Shown here: piece after piece, positions 31,758-39,810 of the stretch
Layout: each line of letters opens with the position of its first letter
Position numbering within the stretch: position 1 is the stretch's first letter
NCBI GenBank assembly: GCA_045544615.1
Contig: JAZPZI010000029.1
Coordinates: forward strand, 1-54,524
Origin: CAKSFT01 sp045544615
GTDB taxonomy: Bacteria; Bacillota; Clostridia; UBA1381
Direction of reading: 5' to 3'
DNA length: 54,524 bases
Program-made: the position numbers and the translations under genes
Notes under the pieces: model-generated
The model's database searches: none
What the model saw: the letters and a program-made list of their open reading frames with translations, nothing else
What the model was told of the DNA's origin: nothing

Positions 31758-31927
31758 GTTATATTTGCCTACAGCAAGTTATATTGCTGTGCAGTTTTAT
31801 TTGGCTTTGCCAAGTGATATTGTACTTCGTACAGTTTTATGGCAAATATAATATCACTAAAAACCAAAAGTTTCAATATCACTTTTGCCTTGCAAATATA
31901 TCACTCCATCGAAGATGGAATATCACT
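31757..31927. repeat. Array of conserved nonamers alternating with variable small hairpins (family B)
   Basis: AGTTATATT/AGTGATATT occurs at 31757, 31777 and 31813; the inverse AATATCACT (or TATATCACT) occurs at 31850, 31875, 31897 and 31919. Between them are short unrelated palindromes: GGCTTTGCC, GTACTTCGTAC, TTTGCCTTGCAAA, CCATCGAAGATGG. The outer part also pairs (TTATATTTGCC with GGCAAATATAA). The architecture, three direct then four inverted boxes around variable hairpins, equals family A at 14239-14420, but the box sequence is different. It fills most of the 413-base gap between the tRNA and the histidinol-phosphatase gene. Confidence 0.8.
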
Positions 31928-32076
31928 TTAATTTAAAAAACCTTATGGTTCCGCTTTTTTATTAAAATACACGTTCAGTGTGCGGATTTTTTAAGTAATA
32001 GGTAATAGTGATTATGGAAGAAGCACGGTAAGCTTTGCTTTTGCAAAGTTTATTTTATTTTTCGACAATTCTGTTG

Positions 32077-32105
32077 TTTACATTTTCCGCCATCTGTGTT
32101 AAGAT
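32077..32105 (+). promoter_or_regulatory. Promoter of the histidinol-phosphatase/EutH pair
   Basis: TTTACA (32077-32082), 17-base spacer, TAAGAT (32100-32105), 35 bases before the start codon. Confidence 0.6.
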
Positions 32106-32139
32106 ATATCAGGAAATAACTTTAAATGGAGATGTTTAA

Positions 32140-32958
32140 ATGATTCTGCAAAATTTGCATACACATTCTACATACTGCGACGGCAGTGACACCCCGGAGG
32201 AAATGGTAAAAGAGGCAATCGACCGTGGTTTTTCCTCGCTCGGTTTTTCTATTCACTCATATACTCCCTTTTCCGAATTATATCATTTCCCTTTTGAAAA
32301 TCAAGGGCTATACATTAAGGAAATATCCCGACTCAAGGAAAAGTACAAAGACACTTTCCCAATATTCTGCGGTATAGAGTTTGAGATGTACTCGGACACC
32401 GATATCCCCGAATATGACTACATAATCGGCTCGGTACACTACCTCAAAAAGGACGGCGAGCTCTTTTCAATCGACCGTGATGCTGATACTTTAAAGTCGA
32501 TTATAGCCAATCGCTTTGGCGGCGATGGCCTGGCTTTGGCAAAATGCTTTTACGAAAATGTTGCTCTCCTTCCCGGGCGGATAAAGTTCGACATAGCAGG
32601 GCATTTTGACCTCATCTCAAAAAACCTTGAAAGCTTTGCACTCTTCGACAGTCATTCAAAAGAATACAAGAGCTACGCACTCGAGGCACTCCACGCCGTT
32701 TCCAAGCATTGCGATATTTTTGAGATAAACACAGGTGCAATCGCAAGAGGCTACAGAACAACGCCCTATCCCGATACATTTATTCTAGAGGAGTTAAAAA
32801 AGCTCGGCAAAAATGTTTTGGTAAGTTCGGACTGTCACAACAAAAAATATCTTGACTGCCATTTCAAAGAATGCTATGAGCTTTTAAAATCGTTCGGCTT
32901 CAAAAACACGGTAGCGTTTGACGGAACAGGATTCACAGAAGTTCCGCTGGAGGATTAA
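32140..32958 (+). CDS. PHP-family histidinol-phosphatase (HisJ/HisK type)
   Basis: Predicted to dephosphorylate L-histidinol phosphate in histidine synthesis. 272 residues with the PHP trinuclear metal motifs: NLHTHSTYCDGSDTPEEMV at the N-terminus, GFSIHSYTPF, CGIEFEMYSD, IIGSVHYL, GHFDLISK and the C-terminal VSSDCHNKKYLD. No other his gene is in the window; instead it is followed after one base by eutH, so its substrate could differ from histidinol phosphate. The PHP fold is certain, the exact substrate less so. Confidence 0.85.
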   Translation: MILQNLHTHSTYCDGSDTPEEMVKEAIDRGFSSLGFSIHSYTPFSELYHFPFENQGLYIKEISRLKEKYKDTFPIFCGIEFEMYSDTDIPEYDYIIGSVHYLKKDGELFSIDRDADTLKSIIANRFGGDGLALAKCFYENVALLPGRIKFDIAGHFDLISKNLESFALFDSHSKEYKSYALEALHAVSKHCDIFEINTGAIARGYRTTPYPDTFILEELKKLGKNVLVSSDCHNKKYLDCHFKECYELLKSFGFKNTVAFDGTGFTEVPLED

Positions 32959-32959
32959 A

Positions 32960-34030
32960 ATGAACATTTTAGTAATTGTATTCGCCTGCTTTGCAGTTCT
33001 TGGTGCGCTCGATTTGATTTTCGGCAACCGCTTAAAGCTCGGCGATGAATTTGAAAAAGGAATAAACATAATCGGCCCGGCGATTTTGTCAATGCTTGGT
33101 ATGCTCTGCTTTACGCCGATTATAAGCAAGGTGCTTTTGCCCGTTATTACCCCTGTTGCAAGTTTTTTGCATCTGGATCCGTCGCTTTTCCCGGCTATGA
33201 TTCTTGCAAACGATATGGGCGGTGCATCACTCTCGATCGAGCTTGCAAAATCACCCGAGATGGGATACTTCAACGGTCTTATCGTTTCTGCCATGCTCGG
33301 CGTTACGATTTCCTTTACAATCCCGACCGCACTAAAGGTAATCGAGCATGAATACCACGACGATGCACTTTTGGGAATCCTCTGCGGAGTAACCACAATC
33401 CCTATCGGTTGCTTTGTTGCAGGGTTGGTGCAAAAAATACCGATTATTGCCCTGCTTATGAATCTTATACCGATAATAATATTTTCCGGCATAATCGTTC
33501 TCGGGCTCTTAAAAGCTCCGAAAATCTCGGTAAAAATCCTATCAGGATTCGGAAAACTGATTCTTGCTCTTATACTGATAGGCCTTTCGGCAGGACTCTT
33601 TGAGTTTATGACCGGAATAACAATTATCCCCGGTCTTATGCCGGTTGAGGAATTTTTTTCCACATTTTTTATGATAGGATTCACTCTAGCCGGAACATTC
33701 CCGTGTATTTCGATTATATCAAGGATTTTGAGAAAACCGCTCAAAAACATTGCCAGAAAAATCGGTGTAAACGATACATCGGTAGTCGGGCTTTTATCCT
33801 CGCTTGCGAGTAGTATGCCGGCTTTTGGGCTTGCCAAAAATATGAACCGAAAAGGCAGAGTCTTAAATCTTGCATTCTCGGTATCGGGTGCATTCGTCTT
33901 CGGCGGATACCTTGCATTCACAATTGCGATAAACCCGGCATTCCTTCCCGGTATGATTATCGGAAAGCTCGTTGCCGGAATATCATCGCTTTTTGTTGCA
34001 AACTACATATATAATAAAGTAACCAGGTAA
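32960..34030 (+). CDS. eutH: EutH-like ethanolamine permease
   Basis: A membrane protein of 356 residues with about ten spans. The start MNILVIVFACFAVLGALD at 32960 follows the previous stop by one base, with GGAGG inside the end of that gene; the earlier in-frame ATG is rejected. Motifs recalled for EutH: DEFEKGINIIGPAILSMLGM, LHLDPSLFPAMILANDMGG, SAMLGVTISFTIPTAL and SSLASSMPAFGLAKNMNRKG. EutH admits ethanolamine for the eut microcompartment pathway, but no other eut gene is present here, so it stands as an orphan. Transport of ethanolamine is known for the family; in this context it is inferred. Confidence 0.87.
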   Translation: MNILVIVFACFAVLGALDLIFGNRLKLGDEFEKGINIIGPAILSMLGMLCFTPIISKVLLPVITPVASFLHLDPSLFPAMILANDMGGASLSIELAKSPEMGYFNGLIVSAMLGVTISFTIPTALKVIEHEYHDDALLGILCGVTTIPIGCFVAGLVQKIPIIALLMNLIPIIIFSGIIVLGLLKAPKISVKILSGFGKLILALILIGLSAGLFEFMTGITIIPGLMPVEEFFSTFFMIGFTLAGTFPCISIISRILRKPLKNIARKIGVNDTSVVGLLSSLASSMPAFGLAKNMNRKGRVLNLAFSVSGAFVFGGYLAFTIAINPAFLPGMIIGKLVAGISSLFVANYIYNKVTR

Positions 34031-34032
34031 CC

Positions 34033-34066
34033 AAAAAGGGTTTTAGCTTATGCTAAAACCCTTTTT
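34033..34066. terminator. Bidirectional terminator after eutH
   Basis: AAAAAGGGTTTTAGC pairs with GCTAAAACCCTTTTT around a TTAT loop; the flanking A and T runs make it work on both strands. It separates eutH from the convergent DUF1540 gene. Confidence 0.85.
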
Positions 34067-34132
34067 ACATCCCCTATGTATTAACCGGAAAGAAACCCTT
34101 TCTTCTTCCCGGCTATAGCGTCAATATTCAGC

Positions 34133-34303
34133 TTATACTCCCAATTCAAATGACTTACAGTCTGTGCACTTTGAGTCAGTAGGATTTTTTTCGTGAGTTC
34201 CTACTGTGATGCAATCCAAAGAACAGTAGTCCTTTTCATTGCAGTGGTACTTGCACTGCTGGACTGTACATTTTATGCTTTTATTAGCGTTGTTGCAGTT
34301 CAT
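34133..34303 (-). CDS. DUF1540 cysteine-rich small protein
   Basis: 56 residues starting MNCNNANKSIKCTVQQCKYH. The Cys pattern CTVxxCxYHC...YCSLDCITVGTHE...CTDCKSFE is that of DUF1540 proteins of Firmicutes, thought to bind a metal through the cysteines; several are made in spores. AGGAGGGG precedes the ATG. Downstream, an imperfect CCGG-bounded hairpin (34083-34112) lacks a T-run. The molecular role is unknown. Confidence 0.85.
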   Translation of the reverse strand: MNCNNANKSIKCTVQQCKYHCNEKDYCSLDCITVGTHEKNPTDSKCTDCKSFELGV

Positions 34304-34363
34304 CAATAATCCCCTCCTTCTGAAGATTATTGTGTGCAGGATTTTATTTTATTATTCTAAAAT

Positions 34364-35590
34364 TTAATCCCTCTTTTTTCTGAGCATCGAGCCCTTTGAA
34401 ACTGCCTCGTCTACCGGCATAAAAATAGTCATCTCGGCATGATTTGCCACATCTATTTTCTCACCCTTTTCGTTTTTCATCCATTCCACTTTTTGTTTAA
34501 AAAAAGGTCTTTCGGGAGATATTATCTCGATTTCATCACCTGTAAAGAATCGGTTTCTTTGGGAAATTTTTGCAATTTTTTTCTCGGCATCATAGTCCTC
34601 AACCATACCTATCAAGTCATAGTCACGGATATATGAGCTGTCGGTGTAGACCTGCTCGTTTGCGGTCGGCTTTCCGAGATAGAACCCTGTAGAATACGGT
34701 CTGTGGCTCACCTTGCAAAGCTCTGCAAACTGCGCCTCATCAAACACATAACCCTCCGGGTCTGCAAAAAACTTATCAATCTCCTCACGGTATGCTTTAA
34801 TAATTGTCGCAGTATAGAACGAGGTCTTGACTCTTCCCTCAATTTTAAACGAACTGATTCCGCTTTTTACAAGCTCGGGGATATGGCGAATCATGCACAA
34901 ATCCTTCGAGTTGAAGATAAATGTTCCACGTTCATTTTCAAAAACATCCATATATTCGCCCGGGCGAGTCTGTTCGACCAGCGAATAGTTCCAACGGCAC
35001 GGATGCGAGCAAGCACCCTGGTTTGCATCACGGTTTGTCATATAGTTCGACAAAAGGCATCTGCCCGAATAGGAAACACACATCGCACCGTGCACAAACG
35101 CCTCAATCTCAAGGTCCTCGGGTGTCTTTTCCCTGATTTCGCGAATCTCGTCAAAGCTCATCTCACGTGCCAAAACAACACGGGATGCACCCATTTTGTG
35201 CCACATTGTCGCACTCTGATAGTTTACATTATTCGCCTGTGTGCTGATATGCACCGGAATCTCGGGTGCAAGCTCACGCATCAGGCTGAACATTCCAAGG
35301 TCTGCAACCAGTACCGCATCAAAGCCAAGCGGTCTGATTTCCTTTATATATTCACAGAACTCGTCGATGTCAGAATTGTGCGGGAGAATGTTTGCGGTCA
35401 GGTAAACCTTCTTCCCACGCTCGTGAGCAAACTCGATTCCTTCCTTCATATCCTCCAAAGAAAAGTTCTCGGCAGCAACTCTCAGGCTGAACGCCTCGCC
35501 GCCAATATATACCGCATCTGCTCCGTACATTATTGCAATCTTCAGTTTTTCAAGACTCCCTCCCGGAGCAAGTAATTCGGGTTTTTTCAT
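34364..35590 (-). CDS. Peptidase U32-family protein, TrhP-like tRNA hydroxylation factor
   Basis: 408 residues from MKKPELLAPGGSLEKLKIA (35590), chosen for the AAGGAGAA SD; an in-frame TTG/ATG-type extension to 35659 overlaps the transporter gene. Family motifs: YGADAVYIGGEAFSLR, VHISTQANNVNY, EAFVHGAMCVSYSGRCLLS (Cys pair), NQGACSHPCRWNY and FKIEGRVKTSFYTA. Despite the name these are not proven proteases: YrrN/YrrO and E. coli YegQ (TrhP) form 5-hydroxyuridine at tRNA position 34 from prephenate, and a Cys cluster may hold Fe-S. The TrhP role is by family resemblance. Confidence 0.87.
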   Translation of the reverse strand: MKKPELLAPGGSLEKLKIAIMYGADAVYIGGEAFSLRVAAENFSLEDMKEGIEFAHERGKKVYLTANILPHNSDIDEFCEYIKEIRPLGFDAVLVADLGMFSLMRELAPEIPVHISTQANNVNYQSATMWHKMGASRVVLAREMSFDEIREIREKTPEDLEIEAFVHGAMCVSYSGRCLLSNYMTNRDANQGACSHPCRWNYSLVEQTRPGEYMDVFENERGTFIFNSKDLCMIRHIPELVKSGISSFKIEGRVKTSFYTATIIKAYREEIDKFFADPEGYVFDEAQFAELCKVSHRPYSTGFYLGKPTANEQVYTDSSYIRDYDLIGMVEDYDAEKKIAKISQRNRFFTGDEIEIISPERPFFKQKVEWMKNEKGEKIDVANHAEMTIFMPVDEAVSKGSMLRKKRD

Positions 35591-35613
35591 ATCTGTTCTC
35601 CTTGTCTTATTTC

Positions 35614-36462
35614 TTACATAACCGCCAGCACTATTCCAAAAATTATAATTCCGGCACACAAAAGCTTTCGTGCAATCTTTTCTCCATAAACAAACTTCCC
35701 GCTCAAAATCGCCACAATTACCGCACTTTGCTTAATAAGTGTCATAACAGTTACCTGGCTTGACTCATATGAATTGGCAATAAAAAGTAAACGGTCGCCT
35801 GCAACCAGGAGAAAGCTCAAAATATAAATATACGGATTCTTTGCACAGCCGATAATATCAATTTTCCCACCCTTGATGCGGATATATATGTAGTACATCG
35901 CAGAAAGCATAAGCATAAACCAAAACTGTAGCTGAATACTATTGATTTCTCTTGTCGACATAAGATACTTGTCCATCGTACCCGACACCGCATTCAAAAG
36001 ACAGGCAAAAAGCACAAGCCATACATAACGGCTGTCTGTAGTTTCCTCGGTTGAGCTCTTTTGTCGGTTTACAAGATACAAGCCGGCAACAACAAGCGCC
36101 AGACTTATAATCCCCTTTAATGTAAGACTCTCGCCGAGGAAAATCACGCCCATCAGAGTCGAAAAAATCACACGGGATAAATCTATAACACTATAAAAGC
36201 TGACTGACAGTTTTTTCACTGCCGCAAAAGTTGCAATCCACGCAACGAAAATCACAAAAGACTTTACGCCAATTAAAATAAAAGTCCTTGCGTCAATAGA
36301 AAATACATCGCGTGCCATCGGCACCGTCATCAGAAATCCGATAAATGTATATGCAAATAAAACACTCAATAAATCATGTTTTTCGAGTATTTTCTTTTTG
36401 ATTGGCTCACGGGCACCTTTGAATATGCCGTATAAAAAAACAAAAATTACCCAAAGTTCCAA
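35614..36462 (-). CDS. EamA/DMT-superfamily transporter
   Basis: 282 residues, about ten membrane spans arranged as two EamA halves, each ending with a pattern such as FLGESLTLKGIISLALVVAGLY and VYGEKIARKLLCAGIII. These drug/metabolite exporters have very diverse substrates, and nothing here points to one. It is 23 bases upstream of the U32 gene and may share its transcript. Confidence 0.82.
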   Translation of the reverse strand: MELWVIFVFLYGIFKGAREPIKKKILEKHDLLSVLFAYTFIGFLMTVPMARDVFSIDARTFILIGVKSFVIFVAWIATFAAVKKLSVSFYSVIDLSRVIFSTLMGVIFLGESLTLKGIISLALVVAGLYLVNRQKSSTEETTDSRYVWLVLFACLLNAVSGTMDKYLMSTREINSIQLQFWFMLMLSAMYYIYIRIKGGKIDIIGCAKNPYIYILSFLLVAGDRLLFIANSYESSQVTVMTLIKQSAVIVAILSGKFVYGEKIARKLLCAGIIIFGIVLAVM

Positions 36463-36509
36463 ATATAACAGTCTCCTTTTTATGATTGTAGCAAAAACAC
36501 GATTTTCAA

Positions 36510-36716
36510 ATCCTTCCCCTCAAGGGGATGGATTTCTTTTTCGACATTGCGACACATAAGGTTTAGATGCAAAGCTTGCAAAGGCTTCTCCTTGAGGAGA
36601 GGCTCCGCTTGTCAAAGCGGTGGTGAGGTGTAAATTGCGAAAGCAATCGTTATTTTTCCACCTCATCCGAGTTGCTACGCAACCCACCTTCCCCTCAAGG
36701 GGAAGGCTTTTCGTTC
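36510..36716. repeat. Multi-hairpin intergenic repeat element
   Basis: The 325-base gap before the EamA gene contains no ORF but a nested set of palindromes: CCTTCCCCTCAAGGGGA, CTCCTTGAGGAG, CCGCTTGTCAAAGCGG, ATTGCGAAAGCAAT, GTTGCTACGCAAC and CCTTCCCCTCAAGGGGAAGG. GGTGGTGAGGTG (about 36619) can pair with CCACCTCATCC (about 36658). A truncated piece (CACCTCATCCGAGTTGCT) recurs at 47251-47268 next to the second 53-bp element, so this is a dispersed repeat, not unique sequence. Confidence 0.75.
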
Positions 36717-36742
36717 TCGACAACATTCGACATTATTTACAT

Positions 36743-36769
36743 AGTTCGTGTCAAGTCAGGAATAAAAAC
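36743..36769. repeat. Direct repeat, left flank of the M20 gene insertion
   Basis: AGTTCGTGTCAAGTCAGG followed by AATAAAAAC (27 bp). The same sequence, one A shorter, stands on the other side of the M20 gene at 38091-38116. The repeats enclose about 1.32 kb containing just the M20 gene. Confidence 0.85.
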
Positions 36770-36787
36770 ATTATTGTTTTTTGGTTT

Positions 36788-38047
36788 TTATCCTAAAACC
36801 TTTAGTATATATGAAGCTATCGTTTTTGTGTATTCCAAAAGTTTATCACATTCAATATACTCATTTGGTTGATGTGCACCACCCTCTTTAGAAAAGTCGC
36901 GCCCTGCTCCAAATCCAAATGTTCTTTTGGAACCATATTTTGAAATAACCGACAGGTCCGAAAGACATGAACCACACACAATTGGTTCTTTGCCAATTGC
37001 CTCTTTGGATGCTTCAACCATGAGCATAACATCCTCACTGTCAGGCTCACAGAATACATAGTGAAAAAATCTTGTAGCCGGCACAAAACCATCACCTATA
37101 ATACCAAGTGGTAAAAGACGCTCTTTGAGTTCCTTATCAAGTTCAGTAAACTCTGAATAAATCTCTTCCTTTGTTTTATCGGTGTAAAATACAAAATACA
37201 CTTCACCTTTACCAAGGTCAGCTCCTGCATCACCTGCTTTTATACCCATATATCTAAGTGATGTTTTGGGAATAATGGTTCCTTTATAAAATCTGTTTTT
37301 TTTCAGTTCTTCACTACGTTTTTTTGCAAATTTTTCAATAACTTCAAGCACAACAGGAATAGCCATAGCTGCTGTCTTTGCACTATCAACAGTTTCTTTG
37401 ACATGAAACAGATATTTCATTTCTCCGCCACCTGAACCACAATGCCAGATTTGATTTTCGCGTCCATCCATGCTTACAATTCTTTCTGTTGGATATTTTA
37501 AGACAGTAGATAAAGCTCCATGAGAACCGCCATATTCTTCATCGCAATACGCCCCAAACACCAAATTCCTTTTGGGCATAAATCCGTTTTCCTTTAAAAG
37601 TTTCATAATAAATAATGCTGTTGCAATAGCATACTTATCGTCACATGCACCTCGACCAAATATTTTTCCGTCGCGTATCTCACCGGACAAAGGAGCACTT
37701 TTCCAATCGCTTACATCTCCTATGCGCACGGTGTCTGTGTGTGCCATAATCATTAGTTCATCCTTATCCTCGATACCTTTATATCTGGCCACAACATTGT
37801 ATCTGTTTTTTAAATCTTTTCCCTGAATATAATCAGGGTGCTTATCGAACCCATCTATATCCATTGGTGAAAAGATATCATTATCCAAACCTAAGCTTTC
37901 ACAATATTGGTATATGTATCTGGCACATTTTTCTTCATTTCCATAAGTTACAAAGTTTTCAGAATTGATTTTTATAAGTTCTGAAAGCAAGCAAAAGAGT
38001 TCGTCCTTTTTATCTTCTATTAAACACATTAATTTACTTTTTTCCAT
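36788..38047 (-). CDS. M20/M25/M40-family metallo-hydrolase
   Basis: A cytoplasmic zinc amidohydrolase or peptidase (ArgE/DapE/PepV-like). 419 residues with MIMAHTDTVRIGD, FGRGACDDKYA, GAYCDEEYGGSHGA and, near the C-terminus, GGAHQPNEYIE as metal and catalytic motifs; a lid domain lies between. The substrate cannot be named. Codon choice is visibly AT-richer (many AAA, TTA, ATA codons) than in neighbours such as the U32 and rbfA genes, and the gene sits exactly between two 26-27 bp direct repeats, both suggesting later acquisition. A GGAAGATG-type SD precedes the ATG. Confidence 0.85.
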   Translation of the reverse strand: MEKSKLMCLIEDKKDELFCLLSELIKINSENFVTYGNEEKCARYIYQYCESLGLDNDIFSPMDIDGFDKHPDYIQGKDLKNRYNVVARYKGIEDKDELMIMAHTDTVRIGDVSDWKSAPLSGEIRDGKIFGRGACDDKYAIATALFIMKLLKENGFMPKRNLVFGAYCDEEYGGSHGALSTVLKYPTERIVSMDGRENQIWHCGSGGGEMKYLFHVKETVDSAKTAAMAIPVVLEVIEKFAKKRSEELKKNRFYKGTIIPKTSLRYMGIKAGDAGADLGKGEVYFVFYTDKTKEEIYSEFTELDKELKERLLPLGIIGDGFVPATRFFHYVFCEPDSEDVMLMVEASKEAIGKEPIVCGSCLSDLSVISKYGSKRTFGFGAGRDFSKEGGAHQPNEYIECDKLLEYTKTIASYILKVLG

Positions 38048-38090
38048 TTGATTTCATCTTCCTTTTTATAATTTTTTATGTTTTTGTAAA

Positions 38091-38116
38091 AGTTCGTGTC
38101 AAGTCAGGATAAAAAC
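38091..38116. repeat. Direct repeat, right flank of the M20 gene insertion
   Basis: AGTTCGTGTCAAGTCAGG followed by ATAAAAAC (26 bp), identical to 36743-36769 apart from one missing A. Confidence 0.85.
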
Positions 38117-38169
38117 TTCTGTCGATATGCAAACTTTGTTTGCCCGATATTTTTACTCCGTAAAGCAAA

Positions 38170-38334
38170 TTTACATTTTAACCGCCAATGTCACGCCGTC
38201 ACCCAATGGCAACACACACGCCTTCAGTTCGGGATGTCGCATCTGTGCGGCAATAAAATGCTGTAATCTTTTACTATTGTAATCTTTCTGCGCACAACGT
38301 GCTCGGGGGCTACCGTCATACCCTTATAGAGAAC
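38170..38334 (-). pseudogene. Broken duplicate of the 3' end of the O-methyltransferase gene
   Basis: This 165-bp stretch matches 39645-39810, the last 53 codons or so of the intact O-methyltransferase gene, with about five substitutions and one deleted T. The deletion (in the T-run near 38270) shifts the frame: after VLYKGMTVAPEHVVRRKITIV the reading leaves the family sequence. It has no start and no SD. It lies four bases beyond the stop of the Gfo/Idh/MocA gene, so the two copies exactly bracket that gene. Confidence 0.9.
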
Positions 38335-38338
38335 TTTT

Positions 38339-39616
38339 TTAGAGCGATTTCATATATTCATCCATAGAAACTGTGGATTTGTTTCTTCTTGCCTCTTCTG
38401 CGGCAAAGCAAATCAGGTGGCTCATGCAAGAAACAGAAATATTGGAAATAGAATCCGAAGGATTGTTATTTGCTATGTATTCATACAAATCTTCCATAAT
38501 TCCTGCATCTCCGCCGCCGTGACCGCCCGCTATTGTCTGATCAATTACGCACTCCGGCTTATAAACCTCCTGAGTAGTCCCGGTCTGAAAATCATAAAAT
38601 CTCATAGTCTGATTTTCCATGTCCAGGGTCAGTTCACCCTTTGTACCCATAATAGTTGAGACTCTGCCTCCTTTATTGAAACCGGACATCACAAGTGTGG
38701 CAAGCTTATCTTTTCCGAAACGCATATTGACTACCTGATGGTCAACCACATCATTGTCACATTGGAATACGCATCTTCCGTAAGGTGAGGTTTTTAAAAT
38801 TTCATCTACTTCTTCATCGGTCGGGTCGAATTTCTTCGCAACAATCGCTCTGAAATGCTGTACCTCTGCAGTATCTGTTTTATAAACCTTTGGTGCATAA
38901 TAATAGCATGTTTCACTATGAGGACAACCGTCAAGACACATTTTTGGTGCACCTTCCGGCTTGTTCTCTTCTGTAAAGTATGAAAGCATTCCAAAAGACT
39001 GGACCTCCATACATTCCTCATTGATAAGCCACTGTAATAAGTCGGTATCATGGCAACACTTTGCCAGAATCATAGGTGTGGATTCGGATTCTTTTCTCCA
39101 ATTTCCTCTTACATAGCTATGACTCATATGAACATTGCCAACACCTTCGGTATGGGTAATGTTTTTGATATCTCCGACATTTCCTTCGCTTACAAATTTC
39201 TTGACAGCCTTATAAAACGGAGTATATCTCAAAACATGGCAAACAAGAACTTTTACACCATTTTTTTGTGCACTTTCCGCAATCTTATAACACTCCTCAG
39301 GTGTAGGTGCTACCGGCTTTTCCAAAAGGATATCATACTTGAGTTCGATTGCTTTCATTGCCGGGGCATAATGCATTTTATCCTGCGTGCATATCATAGC
39401 AATATCTGCCATTTTAGGAAGTTCCAAAAGATTTTCCCAGCTTTCAAAACACATTTCCTCAGAAACATTATATTTATCTCTTAAGTATTCTCTTTTTTCT
39501 TTTACCGGTTCTGCAATAGCTACAAGTTTAAATTTTTCAGGATGGGTATCTAAATACTTTAAGTAGCTACTACCACGATCTCCTCCACCTATAATAATTA
39601 AAGACAACTGTTTCAT
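38339..39616 (-). CDS. Gfo/Idh/MocA-family NAD(P)-dependent oxidoreductase
   Basis: 425 residues. N-terminal Rossmann domain (LSLIIIGGGDRGSSYLKYL; IAEPVKEKREYL; CTQDKMHYAPAMKAIE; LLEKPVAPTPEECYKI, with the EKP motif) and a C-terminal alpha/beta substrate domain containing CCHDTDLLQWL, where the His is probably catalytic. A Cys cluster (CLDGCPHSETCYYY) may bind metal. Such enzymes act on sugars, inositols or sugar acids; the substrate here is unknown. Codon use is AT-richer than the surrounding operon. It is bracketed by 165/166-bp direct repeats of the neighbouring methyltransferase gene end, evidence for insertion. SD AAGGAAAAA precedes the ATG. Confidence 0.88.
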   Translation of the reverse strand: MKQLSLIIIGGGDRGSSYLKYLDTHPEKFKLVAIAEPVKEKREYLRDKYNVSEEMCFESWENLLELPKMADIAMICTQDKMHYAPAMKAIELKYDILLEKPVAPTPEECYKIAESAQKNGVKVLVCHVLRYTPFYKAVKKFVSEGNVGDIKNITHTEGVGNVHMSHSYVRGNWRKESESTPMILAKCCHDTDLLQWLINEECMEVQSFGMLSYFTEENKPEGAPKMCLDGCPHSETCYYYAPKVYKTDTAEVQHFRAIVAKKFDPTDEEVDEILKTSPYGRCVFQCDNDVVDHQVVNMRFGKDKLATLVMSGFNKGGRVSTIMGTKGELTLDMENQTMRFYDFQTGTTQEVYKPECVIDQTIAGGHGGGDAGIMEDLYEYIANNNPSDSISNISVSCMSHLICFAAEEARRNKSTVSMDEYMKSL

Positions 39617-39644
39617 TTCTATTTTTCCTTTCTTTTATACTGAT

Positions 39645-39810
39645 TTTACATTTTAACCGCCAATGTCACACCGTCACCCAATGGCAACACACACGCCTTG
39701 AGTTCAGGATGTCGCATCTGTGCGGCAATAAAATGCTGTAATCTTTTTACTATTGTAATCTTTCTGCGCACAACGTGCTCGGGGTCTACCGTCATACCCT
39801 TATAGAGGAC
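39645..39810. repeat. Direct repeat, intact copy (methyltransferase 3' end)
   Basis: The 166-bp partner of 38170-38334, about 97 percent identical. It covers the C-terminal coding part and stop codon of the O-methyltransferase gene. Confidence 0.9.

Noticed and set aside
31757..31927. T-box or tRNA-linked leader
   Set aside because: The tRNA has its own terminator before this region, and no T-box sequence or specifier loop is present; the pattern is a repeat array.
32884..33921. 345-residue minus-strand ORF
   Set aside because: It is antisense to eutH, whose motifs, SD and coupling are clear; long shadow frame caused by codon bias.
34080..34115. Terminator of the DUF1540 gene
   Set aside because: The CCGG-bounded hairpin is imperfect and has no T-run; the eutH bidirectional terminator more likely serves both genes.
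34703..35575. 290-residue plus-strand ORF
   Set aside because: Antisense shadow of the U32-family gene, with no SD and no recognisable domain.
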